Origin: Allobaileyella intestinalis
GTDB taxonomy: Bacteria > Bacillota > Clostridia > Peptostreptococcales > Anaerovoracaceae
DNA length: 64,000 bases
Reading direction: 5' to 3'
NCBI RefSeq assembly: GCF_009695865.1
Contig: NZ_VUNB01000001.1
Coordinates: 1-64,000, forward strand
Below the pieces are notes generated by a model. That model searched no databases, had not been told where the DNA came from, and was given only the letters and a program-made list of their open reading frames with translations. Shown here one piece after another: positions 43,031 through 52,558 of the stretch (position 1 is its first letter; the number at the start of each line of letters is the position of its first letter). Made by a program: the position numbers and the translations under genes.

Positions 43031-43075
43031 TACAAAGCTTGAAAAAATCTGTGTTAGTGAAAGAAGGAATGGTGC

Positions 43076-43750
43076 ATGGTAGCATTATATTGGAAAGGTT
43101 TTCTGATTGCCTGTGAAGGTATTCCTGTTACGGTAGCAGTCAGTCTTGTGGCAGTTCTTATTGGAGGGGTTATAGGTCTGTTTCTGGCTTTGCTCAGACT
43201 TGCCCGCAATCCTGTTCTGCATAATATTGCAAAAATATACATCGACGTTGTAAGAGGAACACCAATGGTAGTTCAGGCCTTTATCTTCGCCTATGGTATC
43301 CCACAGCTTCTTCAGAGCAACGGAGTCCAGTTCAGATGGTCCAATCTGGTAATACCGGCTGTAATCGTCTGTGGCCTTAACAGTGCTGCATACATGGCAG
43401 AGATTGTCCGCAGCGGAATTCAGGCCGTGGACAAAGGCCAGATGGAAGCGGCCAGATCTCTTGGAATGAACAAGTCCATGGCAATGAGGCTCATCATTAT
43501 TCCACAGGCAGTAAAGGTGATCATGCCTGCTGTAGGAAATGAGTTCGTAACCCTTATAAAAGAAACTTCAGTGCTGAGCTTTGTAGGCGTTGTGGAGGTT
43601 ATGAGAAAAGGAGCCCTGTGGAATGCGGCTACTTTCGAGACCTTCCCGGCTTATATCGGCGTAGCTCTTGTTTACATGCTTCTGACTATTCCTCTGTCTA
43701 AGATAATCGGAAAGGTCGAGAAGAAAATGGGACACGGGGAGGCAGCATAA
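43076..43750 (+). CDS. Polar amino acid ABC transporter, permease
   Basis: The 224-residue membrane subunit belongs to the HisM/GlnP family. It has about five helices, the VRGTPMVVQAFIFAYGIP motif after helix two, and the EAA loop AARSLGMNKSMAMRLIIIPQ that docks to the ATPase. AAGAAGGA lies seven bases before the ATG. The ATP-binding gene starts directly after its stop. Unlike many Firmicute GlnP proteins it has no fused binding domain, and no substrate-binding protein gene is adjacent, so the receptor must be encoded elsewhere. Confidence 0.93.
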   Translation: MVALYWKGFLIACEGIPVTVAVSLVAVLIGGVIGLFLALLRLARNPVLHNIAKIYIDVVRGTPMVVQAFIFAYGIPQLLQSNGVQFRWSNLVIPAVIVCGLNSAAYMAEIVRSGIQAVDKGQMEAARSLGMNKSMAMRLIIIPQAVKVIMPAVGNEFVTLIKETSVLSFVGVVEVMRKGALWNAATFETFPAYIGVALVYMLLTIPLSKIIGKVEKKMGHGEAA

Positions 43751-44473
43751 ATGATAGAAATAAAGAACTTACATAAAAGCTTCGGAAATCATCAGGTGCT
43801 GAAAGGCATAGATCAGACTGTAGATGAATCGGAAGTTCTGTGCATTATCGGACCATCAGGCTCCGGAAAGTCAACAATGCTCCGGTGCATAAACCATCTG
43901 GAAGAGCCGACGTCCGGGGAAATCCGGATTGACGGCGAGCTCATTACCGAGAAGAATATTAATGAAGTGCGGAGAAGAATGGGCATGGTTTTTCAGGGGT
44001 TCAACCTGTTTCCCCATAAGACCGTTCTTGAGAATATCACTATTGCGCCTGTAAACGTTAAGGGTGTTTCAGTTGAGGAAGCAGAATCAAAGGCCATGAA
44101 GCTTCTCAAGAGAGTAGGCCTGGAAGACAAGGCTAATGCCTATCCAAAGTCTCTGTCCGGAGGGCAGCAGCAGAGGGTAGCCATAGCCAGGGCTCTTGCA
44201 ATGGATCCTGAAGTAATGCTCTTTGACGAGCCTACCTCGGCCCTGGATCCTGAGATGGTAGGAGAGGTTCTGAATGTAATGAAGGACCTGGCAGAGGAAG
44301 GACTTGCCATGATCGTTGTGACTCACGAGATGGGATTCGCAAAAGAGGTTGCTGACAAAGTCATTTTTATGGATGATGGTGTTATAGTTGAGGAGGGAAC
44401 TCCAGAACAGGTTATCGAAAATCCGCAGCAACAGAGAACACAAGACTTCCTGTCAAAAGTTCTGTCAGTTTAG
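43751..44473 (+). CDS. Polar amino acid ABC transporter, ATP-binding protein
   Basis: This GlnQ-like ATPase of 240 residues powers the permease encoded just upstream. Walker [10 protein letters not shown] (about 34-42), Q-loop [19 protein letters not shown], signature [16 protein letters not shown], Walker [15 protein letters not shown] and the switch His in [14 protein letters not shown] are all intact. The start codon abuts the permease stop. Its substrate is probably glutamine, glutamate, cystine or a similar polar amino acid; this cannot be settled from the sequence. Confidence 0.95.
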   Translation: MIEIKNLHKSFGNHQVLKGIDQTVDESEVLCIIGPSGSGKSTMLRCINHLEEPTSGEIRIDGELITEKNINEVRRRMGMVFQGFNLFPHKTVLENITIAPVNVKGVSVEEAESKAMKLLKRVGLEDKANAYPKSLSGGQQQRVAIARALAMDPEVMLFDEPTSALDPEMVGEVLNVMKDLAEEGLAMIVVTHEMGFAKEVADKVIFMDDGVIVEEGTPEQVIENPQQQRTQDFLSKVLSV

Positions 44474-44528
44474 TTCTGCTTGAAATCAGCATTATTGAAA
44501 CGGATTAATACAATTGAACGTACACGAG

Positions 44529-44560
44529 AGGGGATGCCGGAGATGTGGCATCCCCTTTCT
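44529..44560 (+). terminator. Terminator after the ABC transporter
   Basis: A perfect 10-bp stem AGGGGATGCC / GGCATCCCCT with an 8-base loop, followed by TTCTT. Confidence 0.88.
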
Positions 44561-44684
44561 TGAGATAGAAAGATGATAGAAAAAGATATGAAAAAGCCGG
44601 ATATGGGGATTCTTCTGTTTGAGAAATCGGATGAAAACGTGTAGAATCCCGGTAAACGAAATTCGCTTATGGGGGAGGTTCTAT

Positions 44685-45494
44685 TTGGCAGGCAGCATCA
44701 AAGGCAGAAATCACAGGGATATAAGTAGAAGGATGGGCAGAAGGACAGGCGCCGGAGGTAAAGGCAGAGGCTCTGTGATAAAGGCTGAAACCATTGAGAT
44801 TAGTGGCTTGAAGGTGCATTTTTACAGGAAGAACATTAAGAACATGTATATAAGACTTCAGGAAGATGGATCAGTGGTTCTGTCTGTTCCTGCCGGAATG
44901 CCTGAAAAGACAGCAATAGATTTTTTCAAATTCAGGGAGCAGTGGATAAGGAAGAACCAGATGCGGACAGGAATGGAGCCTGGCAAACCCGTAAGGAGAT
45001 ATGCGCCGGGAGAGAAGTACAGGCTTTTTGGAGAATTGTATACTATTGATATAAAGCCGGCAGGCAGATACGGATGCAAGATAGACAGGGATAGGAAAGA
45101 AATATGCATTTCAGTGCCTCCACATAAGACTGCCATTGATACAGATAAGTACATGAATCAGGTTTCGAGAAAGGAACTCAGAATTGTACTGGAAGAGGCT
45201 GTGGAGAAATGGGAGGGTATAACAGGAGTGAGATGCAGCGGGTGGTCAGTTTCATCCATGACTTCCCGGTGGGGACTCTGTGTTACACCGGCAGGGACAC
45301 TGAGATTCAGCGCCAGATTAGCTCAGCAGCCCGTTGATGCCATTGAATATGTGGTCCTTCATGAACTGGCCCATATCACATACCCTGATCACAGTAGAAA
45401 CTTCTGGAATTATGTCTATAGTTATATGCCTGAAGCACCACAGATAAAGAAGGAAATGAGAATGATAATAGACTATCTGCCGCCTTCGGAATAA
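44685..45494 (+). CDS. YgjP-like zinc metallopeptidase domain protein (DUF45)
   Basis: The C-terminal half is the SprT-like zincin of the YgjP family: VSSMTSRWGLCVTPAGTLRF followed by VVLHELAHITYPDHSRNFW, where HELAH plus the later His make the zinc site. The N-terminal half (about residues 30-130) has the beta-rich domain typical of the family. Biological role is unknown. The frame is open to a TTG at 44619, but the TTG at 44685 is chosen because GGAGG lies six bases upstream; it gives 269 residues with a basic low-complexity start. Confidence 0.82.
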   Translation: MAGSIKGRNHRDISRRMGRRTGAGGKGRGSVIKAETIEISGLKVHFYRKNIKNMYIRLQEDGSVVLSVPAGMPEKTAIDFFKFREQWIRKNQMRTGMEPGKPVRRYAPGEKYRLFGELYTIDIKPAGRYGCKIDRDRKEICISVPPHKTAIDTDKYMNQVSRKELRIVLEEAVEKWEGITGVRCSGWSVSSMTSRWGLCVTPAGTLRFSARLAQQPVDAIEYVVLHELAHITYPDHSRNFWNYVYSYMPEAPQIKKEMRMIIDYLPPSE

Positions 45495-45585
45495 CAGATA
45501 CACAATATGTAGTGGAAATATGGGCCTGAAGATATGGCGGATGAAGTAAACGATAATATTAATAATAAAATCTTGTAGACAATAT

Positions 45586-45614
45586 TTTATTATTTTGTCG
45601 TTTTAGGGTATAAT
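45586..45614 (+). promoter_or_regulatory. Possible promoter for ftsEX
   Basis: A perfect TATAAT (45609-45614) lies 33 bases before ftsE, in AT-rich DNA. The -35 region (TTTATT) is weak. Confidence 0.4.
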
Positions 45615-45647
45615 CATCTGTGTTTATATAAGATGCCGGAGGTATTG

Positions 45648-46379
45648 ATGATTATATTTGACGATGTCAGCAAGAATTATGGGTCTAATGTAGGTCTGGC
45701 TAATGCTTCGGTCCACATCAACAAGGGAGATTTTGTTTTCCTGGTGGGACCCAGCGGTGCAGGAAAGACAACATTTATCAGACTTATTCTGAGAGAAATC
45801 AAGGAGGACAGCGGTCATATTTACGTTGCCGGAAATGATATAACACAATTCTCCAGAAGAGAGATACCAGAACTGAGACAGAAGATAGGAATGGTATTCC
45901 AGGACTTCCGCCTTATAGAGAAGAAAACTGTCTTTGAGAACGTAGCTTTTGCAATGGAAGTTGTGCATAAGAGAAAGAAGGAAATCCGCAAGCAGGTTCC
46001 TCACGTTCTTGACCTGGTTGGAATTGCAGACAAGGCCAACAGATATCCCAGCGAGCTTTCTGCCGGTGAACAGCAGAGAGTGGGAATAGCCCGGGCTATA
46101 GTAAACAACCCGAGAGTGCTCATTGCAGACGAGCCTACGGGAAACCTTGATCCGGTAACTGCAATGGAAATCATGGAAATACTGGATAAGATTAATTTAA
46201 GAGGAACCACAGTCCTGATGGTCACTCATGCCAAGGATATTGTAGATAAAATGAATAAGAGGGTAGTAGCTATTGATCACGGCCACATCGTAAGAGATGA
46301 ACAGGGATCCTACGGATTCACAGATGATGAGGTCAACCTCTATTTCAGTGATGAGGAGGTAGATCAGTATGTTTTCTAA
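45648..46379 (+). CDS. ftsE: Cell division ATP-binding protein FtsE
   Basis: FtsE is the ATPase of FtsEX, which converts ATP hydrolysis into activation of cell wall hydrolases at the septum. The 243-residue form starting at 45648 has Walker A GPSGAGKTTFIRLI, the Q-loop MVFQDFRLIEKKTVFENVAF, the signature LSAGEQQRVGIARAIV and Walker B LIADEPTGNLDP. GGAGGT precedes this ATG; a start at 45633 is less likely. The end overlaps ftsX by 11 bases, so the two are translationally coupled. Confidence 0.96.
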   Translation: MIIFDDVSKNYGSNVGLANASVHINKGDFVFLVGPSGAGKTTFIRLILREIKEDSGHIYVAGNDITQFSRREIPELRQKIGMVFQDFRLIEKKTVFENVAFAMEVVHKRKKEIRKQVPHVLDLVGIADKANRYPSELSAGEQQRVGIARAIVNNPRVLIADEPTGNLDPVTAMEIMEILDKINLRGTTVLMVTHAKDIVDKMNKRVVAIDHGHIVRDEQGSYGFTDDEVNLYFSDEEVDQYVF

Positions 46380-47262
46380 AATCGGTTATGCCCTCAGGCA
46401 GTCCTTTGCCCAGATAGGAAGAAACAAGGGCGTGAACGTGGCTGCCGTTCTGGCTATTACGGCGATGATGCTCATACTGGGAATATTTTTCGTCGCTTTC
46501 GTAAACGTGGATTTATTCGCAAATGTAATAAGTCAGGACTACAACGTAGTAAACGTATACCTGACTGACGGAAACGATCAGGCGGCCAACGACAATATCA
46601 AGAGCCAGCTTGAGAACGTCAAGGGTGTGGAGAATATCGAATACAAGAGCAAGGCTGATGCCCTCAAAACCATGAAAGAACGGTGGGGTAGCAACGGATA
46701 TCTGCTGGACAACCTGGACGAGAATCCTCTGCCTGACTCTTTTATTGTTTACGTTAAAGACAAGAAGGCTGCAGACCAGGTGGCCAAATCAGCAAAGACT
46801 TTGTCAGGAGTAGATGACGTAAACTATTATCAGGATACTATTGCTAAACTGGCCAGAGCAACCAGGTTTATCCGAAACGCATCTGTGGTTGTGATGGTAT
46901 TCCTTATTGTGGTATCGGTTATCATAGTTGCCAATACCATAAAGCTTACGGTTTTCAACAGATCAAAGGAAATCGGTATTATGAAGTACCTGGGAGCAAC
47001 GGACTGGTTCGTCAGAGGGCCGTTCCTCCTGGAGGGAATTATTCTGGGATTCATCTCAGCAGCCATTGCATCTGGCTTGATGTATCTGCTCTATGGACAG
47101 ATAACAAGTCTGGTGGGACAGGATCTGATGAGGATTTTTTCAGTACCGGTTGTGCCGAGTTCCTACCTTATCCCGAACCTGATGGCAATATTTGCAGCAC
47201 TGGGAATAGGCATCGGAACCTTCGGAAGTATTATTTCAATCAGAAGATTCCTGCAGAGATAA
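46369..47262 (+). CDS. ftsX: Cell division protein FtsX
   Basis: FtsX is the membrane partner of FtsE. The 297 residues show one N-terminal helix (about 22-45), a large extracellular domain (about 46-165) that binds the hydrolase partner, and three C-terminal helices, with the segment FNRSKEIGIMKYLGATDWFV as the coupling loop of the FtsX/MacB superfamily. GAGGAGG lies within the end of ftsE. The next gene encodes a secreted coiled-coil M23 peptidase, the kind of protein FtsX activates. Confidence 0.96.
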   Translation: MFSKIGYALRQSFAQIGRNKGVNVAAVLAITAMMLILGIFFVAFVNVDLFANVISQDYNVVNVYLTDGNDQAANDNIKSQLENVKGVENIEYKSKADALKTMKERWGSNGYLLDNLDENPLPDSFIVYVKDKKAADQVAKSAKTLSGVDDVNYYQDTIAKLARATRFIRNASVVVMVFLIVVSVIIVANTIKLTVFNRSKEIGIMKYLGATDWFVRGPFLLEGIILGFISAAIASGLMYLLYGQITSLVGQDLMRIFSVPVVPSSYLIPNLMAIFAALGIGIGTFGSIISIRRFLQR

Positions 47263-47337
47263 GTCTGGAAGGTGCAGTCACTGCTAGAACCGGTGACTGT
47301 TGACATACACTACTTACTATTAGAAAGGAAGGAGATT

Positions 47338-48513
47338 ATGGGAAAAAAGAAAGGTATACAGATAATTCTCACTGTTGCGCTGGTTGTTGCAATGGTTGCA
47401 GGTTCTGTTGCCGGTTCCATGGCCGCCACCACTTCCCAGAAAGCAGCCCAGGCAAAGAAGGAAGCTGCAGATGCCGGCAATAAGGCAAAAGAATTATACG
47501 AACAGGTTGACAAAGCCCAGGACAAGATTGATTCACTTCAGGGACAGATCGACAAGACTTCAGCTGATCTGGCACAGACCCAGAAGAATCTTGATGCAAA
47601 GAAAGCAGAGGTTGATTCACAGACCAACTCCTTGAACAACAGATTGAGCGCCATGTACAAGACTGGTTCAGTTGGAATGATAGACGTTGTCCTGAGTTCC
47701 GACAACGTATCAGATCTGATTACTAATATAGCCATGGTACACAAGGTGCTGAAACATGACCAGGACCTCCTTTCTTCTCTTGAAGATGACTATGCTGAGA
47801 TTCAGACTCTTGAGAAACAGCAGCAGCAACAACAGCAGCAGCTGGCAAACGACAAGGCCAAGGTGGAAGAAACAAAGAAGTCGGTAGCTTCCCAGGCAGA
47901 TCAGTATGCAAAGCTGGAAGATGAGAAAAATACTCAGGCTGATCAGCTTGCTGCTCAGGCGGAAGCAGAGCGTATTGCTGCAGAGAAGAAGCTGGCTGAA
48001 ATGGAAGCTCAGCGCCAGCAGCAACAGCAGCAAAGCAATTCCGGATCATCAAGCTCAGGTAGCAGTGCTGGAGGCGGAAGTTCTTCTTCCGGGGGAAGCA
48101 CAGGTGGATCCGGTTACAGGTGGCCTCTTAACATTGGCATGTACAGCAATATCACATCACTGTTCGGATGGAGAATTCATCCTATCTTCGGATACAGAAA
48201 GTATCACGACGGAGTTGACATTGGAGTAGGATCAGGGACTCCTGTATATGCTGTTGGAAACGGCATCGTAACAAGAGCAAGCTGGAACGGCGGATATGGA
48301 AACTGTGTAATGATTTCCATCGGAAACGGATACACCACATTGTACGGTCACCTCAGCGGATATGCTGTAAGCAGCGGCCAGTATGTAAGCAAAGGTCAGG
48401 TAGTAGGTTATGTAGGATCAACAGGATGGTCCACGGGACCTCATCTGCATTTCTCACTTATCAGATACGGAACTTACATCAATCCGTATCTCCTGTGGGG
48501 TGTAAACTACTAG
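47338..48513 (+). CDS. Secreted murein hydrolase, EnvC/PcsB-like with M23 domain
   Basis: This 391-residue protein has a signal peptide (about 1-30, cleaved near GSMAA), a long coiled coil (about 35-235) containing two glutamine runs, a Ser/Gly linker (about 236-260), and a C-terminal LytM/M23 endopeptidase domain with zinc ligands in KYHDGVDIG and GPHLHFSLI. AAGGAG lies six bases upstream of the ATG at 47338; the longer frame from 47272 would disrupt the signal peptide. Its coiled coil and its position behind ftsEX indicate activation by FtsX, as for EnvC or PcsB. Confidence 0.93.
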   Translation: MGKKKGIQIILTVALVVAMVAGSVAGSMAATTSQKAAQAKKEAADAGNKAKELYEQVDKAQDKIDSLQGQIDKTSADLAQTQKNLDAKKAEVDSQTNSLNNRLSAMYKTGSVGMIDVVLSSDNVSDLITNIAMVHKVLKHDQDLLSSLEDDYAEIQTLEKQQQQQQQQLANDKAKVEETKKSVASQADQYAKLEDEKNTQADQLAAQAEAERIAAEKKLAEMEAQRQQQQQQSNSGSSSSGSSAGGGSSSSGGSTGGSGYRWPLNIGMYSNITSLFGWRIHPIFGYRKYHDGVDIGVGSGTPVYAVGNGIVTRASWNGGYGNCVMISIGNGYTTLYGHLSGYAVSSGQYVSKGQVVGYVGSTGWSTGPHLHFSLIRYGTYINPYLLWGVNY

Positions 48514-48545
48514 ACCGGAATTATTGAATATCAATATTTTCATGT

Positions 48546-48574
48546 AGAATCCGAGATCATTGATCTCGGATTCT
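48546..48574. repeat. Near-perfect 29-bp palindrome
   Basis: Arms of 14 bp (AGAATCCGAGATCA / TGATCTCGGATTCT) surround a single central T, 30 bases after the M23 gene. There is no T-run after it, so it is not a typical terminator; it could act as one weakly or be a DNA-binding site. Confidence 0.6.
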
Positions 48575-48662
48575 GGTCATTCTGGGATAATTTGGTAAAA
48601 TAGGAACCGGACCTGGAGCAGAAAACCGGGTATTTTTGAATAGCTTTTAGAAAGATATTTTA

Positions 48663-50336
48663 ATGAACATATTTGATAATAATACTAAGAACATACCGGC
48701 AAGGATACTGGAGATAATGAAGAACCGGGGAATAACCGGGCCGGAGGAGATTCGCGAGTACATATCCAGAAAGCCTCAGACGGCATACGACCCTTTTCTG
48801 ATGAAGGGAATGGATGAGGCTGTAAGCAGGATTTTTCAAGCAGTAGATAATAAGGAGAAAATTGTTGTATACGGCGATTACGATACAGACGGAGTGACCT
48901 CTACAGCCCTTCTTATGAGGGCAATAGGCACATATACTTCTAATCTCTCCTATTACATTCCTTCAAGGCTAGATGAAGGATACGGACTTCATAAAGAATC
49001 TATAAGCAGGATAAAGGAAGAAGGTGCAGATCTTCTCATATCTGTAGATTGCGGTGCAACTGCAGCAGAAGAGGTGGAATTTGCCCACAGCATTTCCCTG
49101 GATACTGTCATAACAGATCATCACAACGTGGGAGAGAAGAAAGCTCCCGGAATTGTGGTGGATCCCAGGGACAAGGATTCGGGATACCCATTTACCGGCC
49201 TGGCGGGAGTAGGCGTAGCCTACAAGCTGGTTCTGGCCCTGTCTGCCGAGAGGCCCCTTCCACCGGGGATGAAGCTCAGCCTTCTGGAACTAGTTGCTAT
49301 AGGCACTATCGGAGACATAATGCCTCTTACAGATGAAAACAGGACTATTGTTAAGTACGGCTTGAACGTAATTAACAGCGGAAGAGGCTGCCTGGGAATA
49401 ATGAGGCTCATCGAAATGGCAGGATTGGATTACAAGACCATAACTGCCACCGGCCTGGCCTTCGGTATAATTCCAAGAATCAATTCTGCAGGCAGACTGG
49501 GAGACGCTTCAGTAAGCGTTAAGATGCTCCTTTCAGAAAATGAAGATTCGGCAGAAGTTTACTGTTCAAGACTTATGGAATTAAATGACAGGAGAAGAAG
49601 CCTTCAGGATAAAGCCTATGAAGTCTGCCGGCCTGAGGCAGAGCATCAGCTGGAGGACGGTGACTTTCTCCTGATTGAGGCAAGAGGAGTTCACGAAGGA
49701 ATCCTGGGAATCGTGGCAGGAAAGATAAAAGAAGAAATGCACCGGCCTGTAGTAATTGTTACTCCAGGAGGAGAGGATGGCCTTTGGAAAGGCACTGGCC
49801 GTTCTGTGGAAGGCGTTAACCTTTTTGAGATGCTTAATAAATACAACCAGAGGTTCGTTCACTTCGGAGGACACAATGCAGCCTGCGGTTTTACCATCGA
49901 GGAATCTGAAATTGCTCAGCTGAGAAAAGACCTTCAAAGAGACATGGCCCAGGTCTGCAGGGAGAACCCGGATGTTTTTGATGAGCCTGTCTTTGTAGAT
50001 GAATACATTGGAATTGAAGAGGCAGACCTTGATCTTGCAGAAGGTTTGAAATTATTTGAGCCCTGCGGCAAGGACAACGAGATGCCCGTATTCGGATTTT
50101 CAAATGTGCGCATAGAGGACTGGAAATTCCTGAAAAACGGCAGAAAGTACGCCCGTTTCTCAGTAGTAGCCGGAAGAGACCGCATTACCGGACTCCTTTT
50201 CCACAATGCGGAGGACGCCCTGAGCCTTGCTGAATCTGGAGAGCCTCTTGATGTATACGGAAAGCTGGAGATAAACAATTGGAGAAATATTAGCAGCGTT
50301 CAAATGATAGTGGACGGAATAAGACTGTCGCGATGA
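48663..50336 (+). CDS. recJ: Single-stranded-DNA-specific exonuclease RecJ
   Basis: RecJ degrades single-stranded DNA 5' to 3' in recombination and repair. The 557-residue protein has the DHH phosphoesterase motifs VVYGDYDTDGVTSTALLM and VITDHHNVGEK, then DHHA1 with GRLGDASVSVKMLL, VHEGILGIVAGKIKEE and FVHFGGHNAACGFTIE, and a C-terminal OB-like domain. The first motif reads GDYDTDG where GDYDADG is usual, a mild change next to the metal ligands. Length is at the short end for RecJ but complete. It starts a downstream run of co-directional genes. Confidence 0.94.
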   Translation: MNIFDNNTKNIPARILEIMKNRGITGPEEIREYISRKPQTAYDPFLMKGMDEAVSRIFQAVDNKEKIVVYGDYDTDGVTSTALLMRAIGTYTSNLSYYIPSRLDEGYGLHKESISRIKEEGADLLISVDCGATAAEEVEFAHSISLDTVITDHHNVGEKKAPGIVVDPRDKDSGYPFTGLAGVGVAYKLVLALSAERPLPPGMKLSLLELVAIGTIGDIMPLTDENRTIVKYGLNVINSGRGCLGIMRLIEMAGLDYKTITATGLAFGIIPRINSAGRLGDASVSVKMLLSENEDSAEVYCSRLMELNDRRRSLQDKAYEVCRPEAEHQLEDGDFLLIEARGVHEGILGIVAGKIKEEMHRPVVIVTPGGEDGLWKGTGRSVEGVNLFEMLNKYNQRFVHFGGHNAACGFTIEESEIAQLRKDLQRDMAQVCRENPDVFDEPVFVDEYIGIEEADLDLAEGLKLFEPCGKDNEMPVFGFSNVRIEDWKFLKNGRKYARFSVVAGRDRITGLLFHNAEDALSLAESGEPLDVYGKLEINNWRNISSVQMIVDGIRLSR

Positions 50337-50358
50337 AAAATACCACTGCGAGAATAAT

Positions 50359-51864
50359 ATGAGTGAAAAGATAAACGAAACGATAAACAATGAGGAAGAA
50401 GTGAGCCTGGGTCTTAATCCGGGGGCACCTTCTGAACAAAGTGGAGGAATGGGCCTTGATCCGTCGGGAGATCTTCTGGAGGAACTGAGACAGGAGATGA
50501 ACGGAGAAGAGCTGGGCCTTGAACCCGGGGAAAAGTCTGAACCGGAGATTCCTTTCCGCCATCCGGGCAACTATGATGAAAATAAGAACGGAGGGGCTTT
50601 TCAGGATGACAGAATCAGAAGAGATAATCCAGATAATGACAGGAAAATGAATTCTGCCAGCAGCTCCAGTACGGATAAGAACAGCAAATCACCGGTAATC
50701 ACCCTTACCCGCAGAATGCTGGTGTTCTTCTGCCTGACTGCCCTGGCAGCAGGATGCCTGCTGACTCTGGGCGGTTTAAAAATCTTCCTGTCCACAGACA
50801 GTGGAGGAAGAATAGTCAGCAGCAAAACCCTTAAATACTATAAAGACCTTGATGAAAACTGGGGGAAATACTACCAGATCCAGAAGACCATTGATCAGTC
50901 CGGCCTGTATAAAACTGACAGAAAAAAGCTGGACAAAGCTGTAGCAGAGAGTATTATCTCCTCATCCCCGGATCCCTACGCCCAGTACATGACGAAAGAA
51001 GAATACGATTCTTTTTCCAGAAAATACATTGACTCATACACAGGCATCGGAATCTCCGTAGAAGAAGGAGAGGGAGGACATCCGCAGGTAGGCCGGGTCA
51101 TTGAAGGTGGAACAGCAGAGGAACAAGGGCTGAAAAGTGGTGATAAGATCCTTACCGTAGATGGCCACAGGGTTTCTTCTGTGAAGGAAGCTTCGGCCAG
51201 GCTTCGGGGAAAAGCAGGAACTTCTGTAGACCTGGTGGTGAACAGAGGAGGCAGCCAGCTGAAATTCCGGGTGGCCAGAGCCGAAGTTCAGGACAAGGCT
51301 TTGGAGTACAGGATTTACGATAAAAGCAGTGGGACAGGCTACATCCACATGATGACTTTCAGAGAGGGCACATCAGAGGAACTGGACAGGGCTATAAAGG
51401 ACTTGAAGGATCAGGGCTGTAAAAAAGTGATTATCGATCTGCGGGGAAACCCCGGCGGCATAGCCAGAGAGGGAATCAAATGTGCGGATCTTCTTCTGCC
51501 GGCTTGCAGGATCATAACTGTAAAGAAACCTTCGGGTAAAGAGAAAATATACAATTCAGACAGCAGCAATGAACAGATTTCCTATGTGCTCCTTACAGAT
51601 GGGGAAACAGCCAGTGCTGCAGAGATTTTAGCCTGCGCCGTCAAGGACAACAAGGGAGGAAAAATTATCGGCTCGAAAACTTACGGAAAGGGGCTTATAC
51701 AGGGAATTTATCCACAGAAAGACGGATCGGTGCTGAAAATAACCACCGAAGAGTATATTTCACCTTCTGGAGAAAAGATTAACGGCAAGGGCATTGAACC
51801 TGATATTTCCGCTTCAGGAGACCCGGTGGCCCAGGGGGCCGGTATATTAAACGGTGCACAGTAA
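50359..51864 (+). CDS. S41 family C-terminal processing protease with long N-terminal extension
   Basis: This membrane-anchored serine protease of the CtpA/CtpB type has 501 residues. About residues 1-115 are acidic, low-complexity and probably cytoplasmic; a membrane helix lies near 119-143; a PDZ domain (about 205-290, with GIGISVEEGEGGHPQVGRVI) and the S41 core follow, with DLRGNPGGIA, the catalytic Ser in DGETASAAEILACAV and Lys in GSKTYGKGLIQG. Family members cleave proteins in the envelope, for example in signalling or sporulation. The cytoplasmic extension is unusual. No close ribosome binding site is obvious; AGAATAAT precedes the ATG, 22 bases after recJ. Confidence 0.92.
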   Translation: MSEKINETINNEEEVSLGLNPGAPSEQSGGMGLDPSGDLLEELRQEMNGEELGLEPGEKSEPEIPFRHPGNYDENKNGGAFQDDRIRRDNPDNDRKMNSASSSSTDKNSKSPVITLTRRMLVFFCLTALAAGCLLTLGGLKIFLSTDSGGRIVSSKTLKYYKDLDENWGKYYQIQKTIDQSGLYKTDRKKLDKAVAESIISSSPDPYAQYMTKEEYDSFSRKYIDSYTGIGISVEEGEGGHPQVGRVIEGGTAEEQGLKSGDKILTVDGHRVSSVKEASARLRGKAGTSVDLVVNRGGSQLKFRVARAEVQDKALEYRIYDKSSGTGYIHMMTFREGTSEELDRAIKDLKDQGCKKVIIDLRGNPGGIAREGIKCADLLLPACRIITVKKPSGKEKIYNSDSSNEQISYVLLTDGETASAAEILACAVKDNKGGKIIGSKTYGKGLIQGIYPQKDGSVLKITTEEYISPSGEKINGKGIEPDISASGDPVAQGAGILNGAQ

Positions 51865-51871
51865 TGGGTTG

Positions 51872-51900
51872 CTGACATGGGGTAATAATCTGTTTATAAT
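51872..51900 (+). promoter_or_regulatory. Promoter for the phosphopantetheinyl transferase operon
   Basis: CTGACA (51872-51877), a 17-base spacer and a perfect TATAAT (51895-51900) lie 50 bases before the next gene. Confidence 0.7.
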
Positions 51901-51949
51901 AGATAAGATACATATAAATTGTCGTTGATTTGAGTAAGGAGGGGCTCAC

Positions 51950-52537
51950 ATGTATTTGTTCCATTCAGGAAATTTCAAGGGAGGAAGAACTGCCAGCAGG
52001 GCATTGCTGGCCAATGCAATCAAAGATTACTGCGCCCTTTCTGATATCCGGGGCGTTGACGCGGAGGAACTGGTAAAACAGATTGTGACTAGTGAAAACG
52101 GAAAACCTTCCATACCGGGGTTTGCCCACTTCAGCGTTTCCCACAGCGGACAGTACTGGGCCGTTCTCTTCGACAGCGAACCCTGCGGTCTGGACATCCA
52201 GCTGGGCAAGGACCTGGATTACATGGCAATAGCAGAAAAGTACTATTCTGAGAAGGAACTGGAACGGGTGAAGATGTTCGGCTATGATGAATTCTTTCAT
52301 ATCTGGACCAGGAGAGAGGCCTTTGTGAAAGCCATTGGTTCTACTGTTTTCAGTCCCACTCCGGAACTGCTTTTCGGCCAGTATGACTGCAACATCGAAG
52401 TGGAACATGAAGGTGTGATATGGCAGGTAAGAGACATAGAAATGCCGGTTAAGATCTTTGCATCTGTTTGCACCAAGAGATTCGAACAGGTGAAGCCATA
52501 TGCCATGGAGTTTGCCGACAGGTTTGTCAGAGAGTAA
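51950..52537 (+). CDS. 4'-phosphopantetheinyl transferase superfamily protein
   Basis: Sfp-type enzymes move phosphopantetheine from CoA to a serine of acyl, peptidyl or aryl carrier proteins. The 195 residues carry FAHFSVSHSGQYWAVLF, the Mg2+ motif CGLDIQ and FFHIWTRREAFVKAIG, matching the GxDIE and WxxKEAxxK signatures with conservative changes (DIQ, RREA). No carrier protein or synthase gene is nearby, so the client is unknown. GGAGGGG precedes the ATG. recX starts 21 bases after it. Confidence 0.88.
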   Translation: MYLFHSGNFKGGRTASRALLANAIKDYCALSDIRGVDAEELVKQIVTSENGKPSIPGFAHFSVSHSGQYWAVLFDSEPCGLDIQLGKDLDYMAIAEKYYSEKELERVKMFGYDEFFHIWTRREAFVKAIGSTVFSPTPELLFGQYDCNIEVEHEGVIWQVRDIEMPVKIFASVCTKRFEQVKPYAMEFADRFVRE

Positions 52538-52558
52538 TGGAATTAAACGGAGGTGCCT

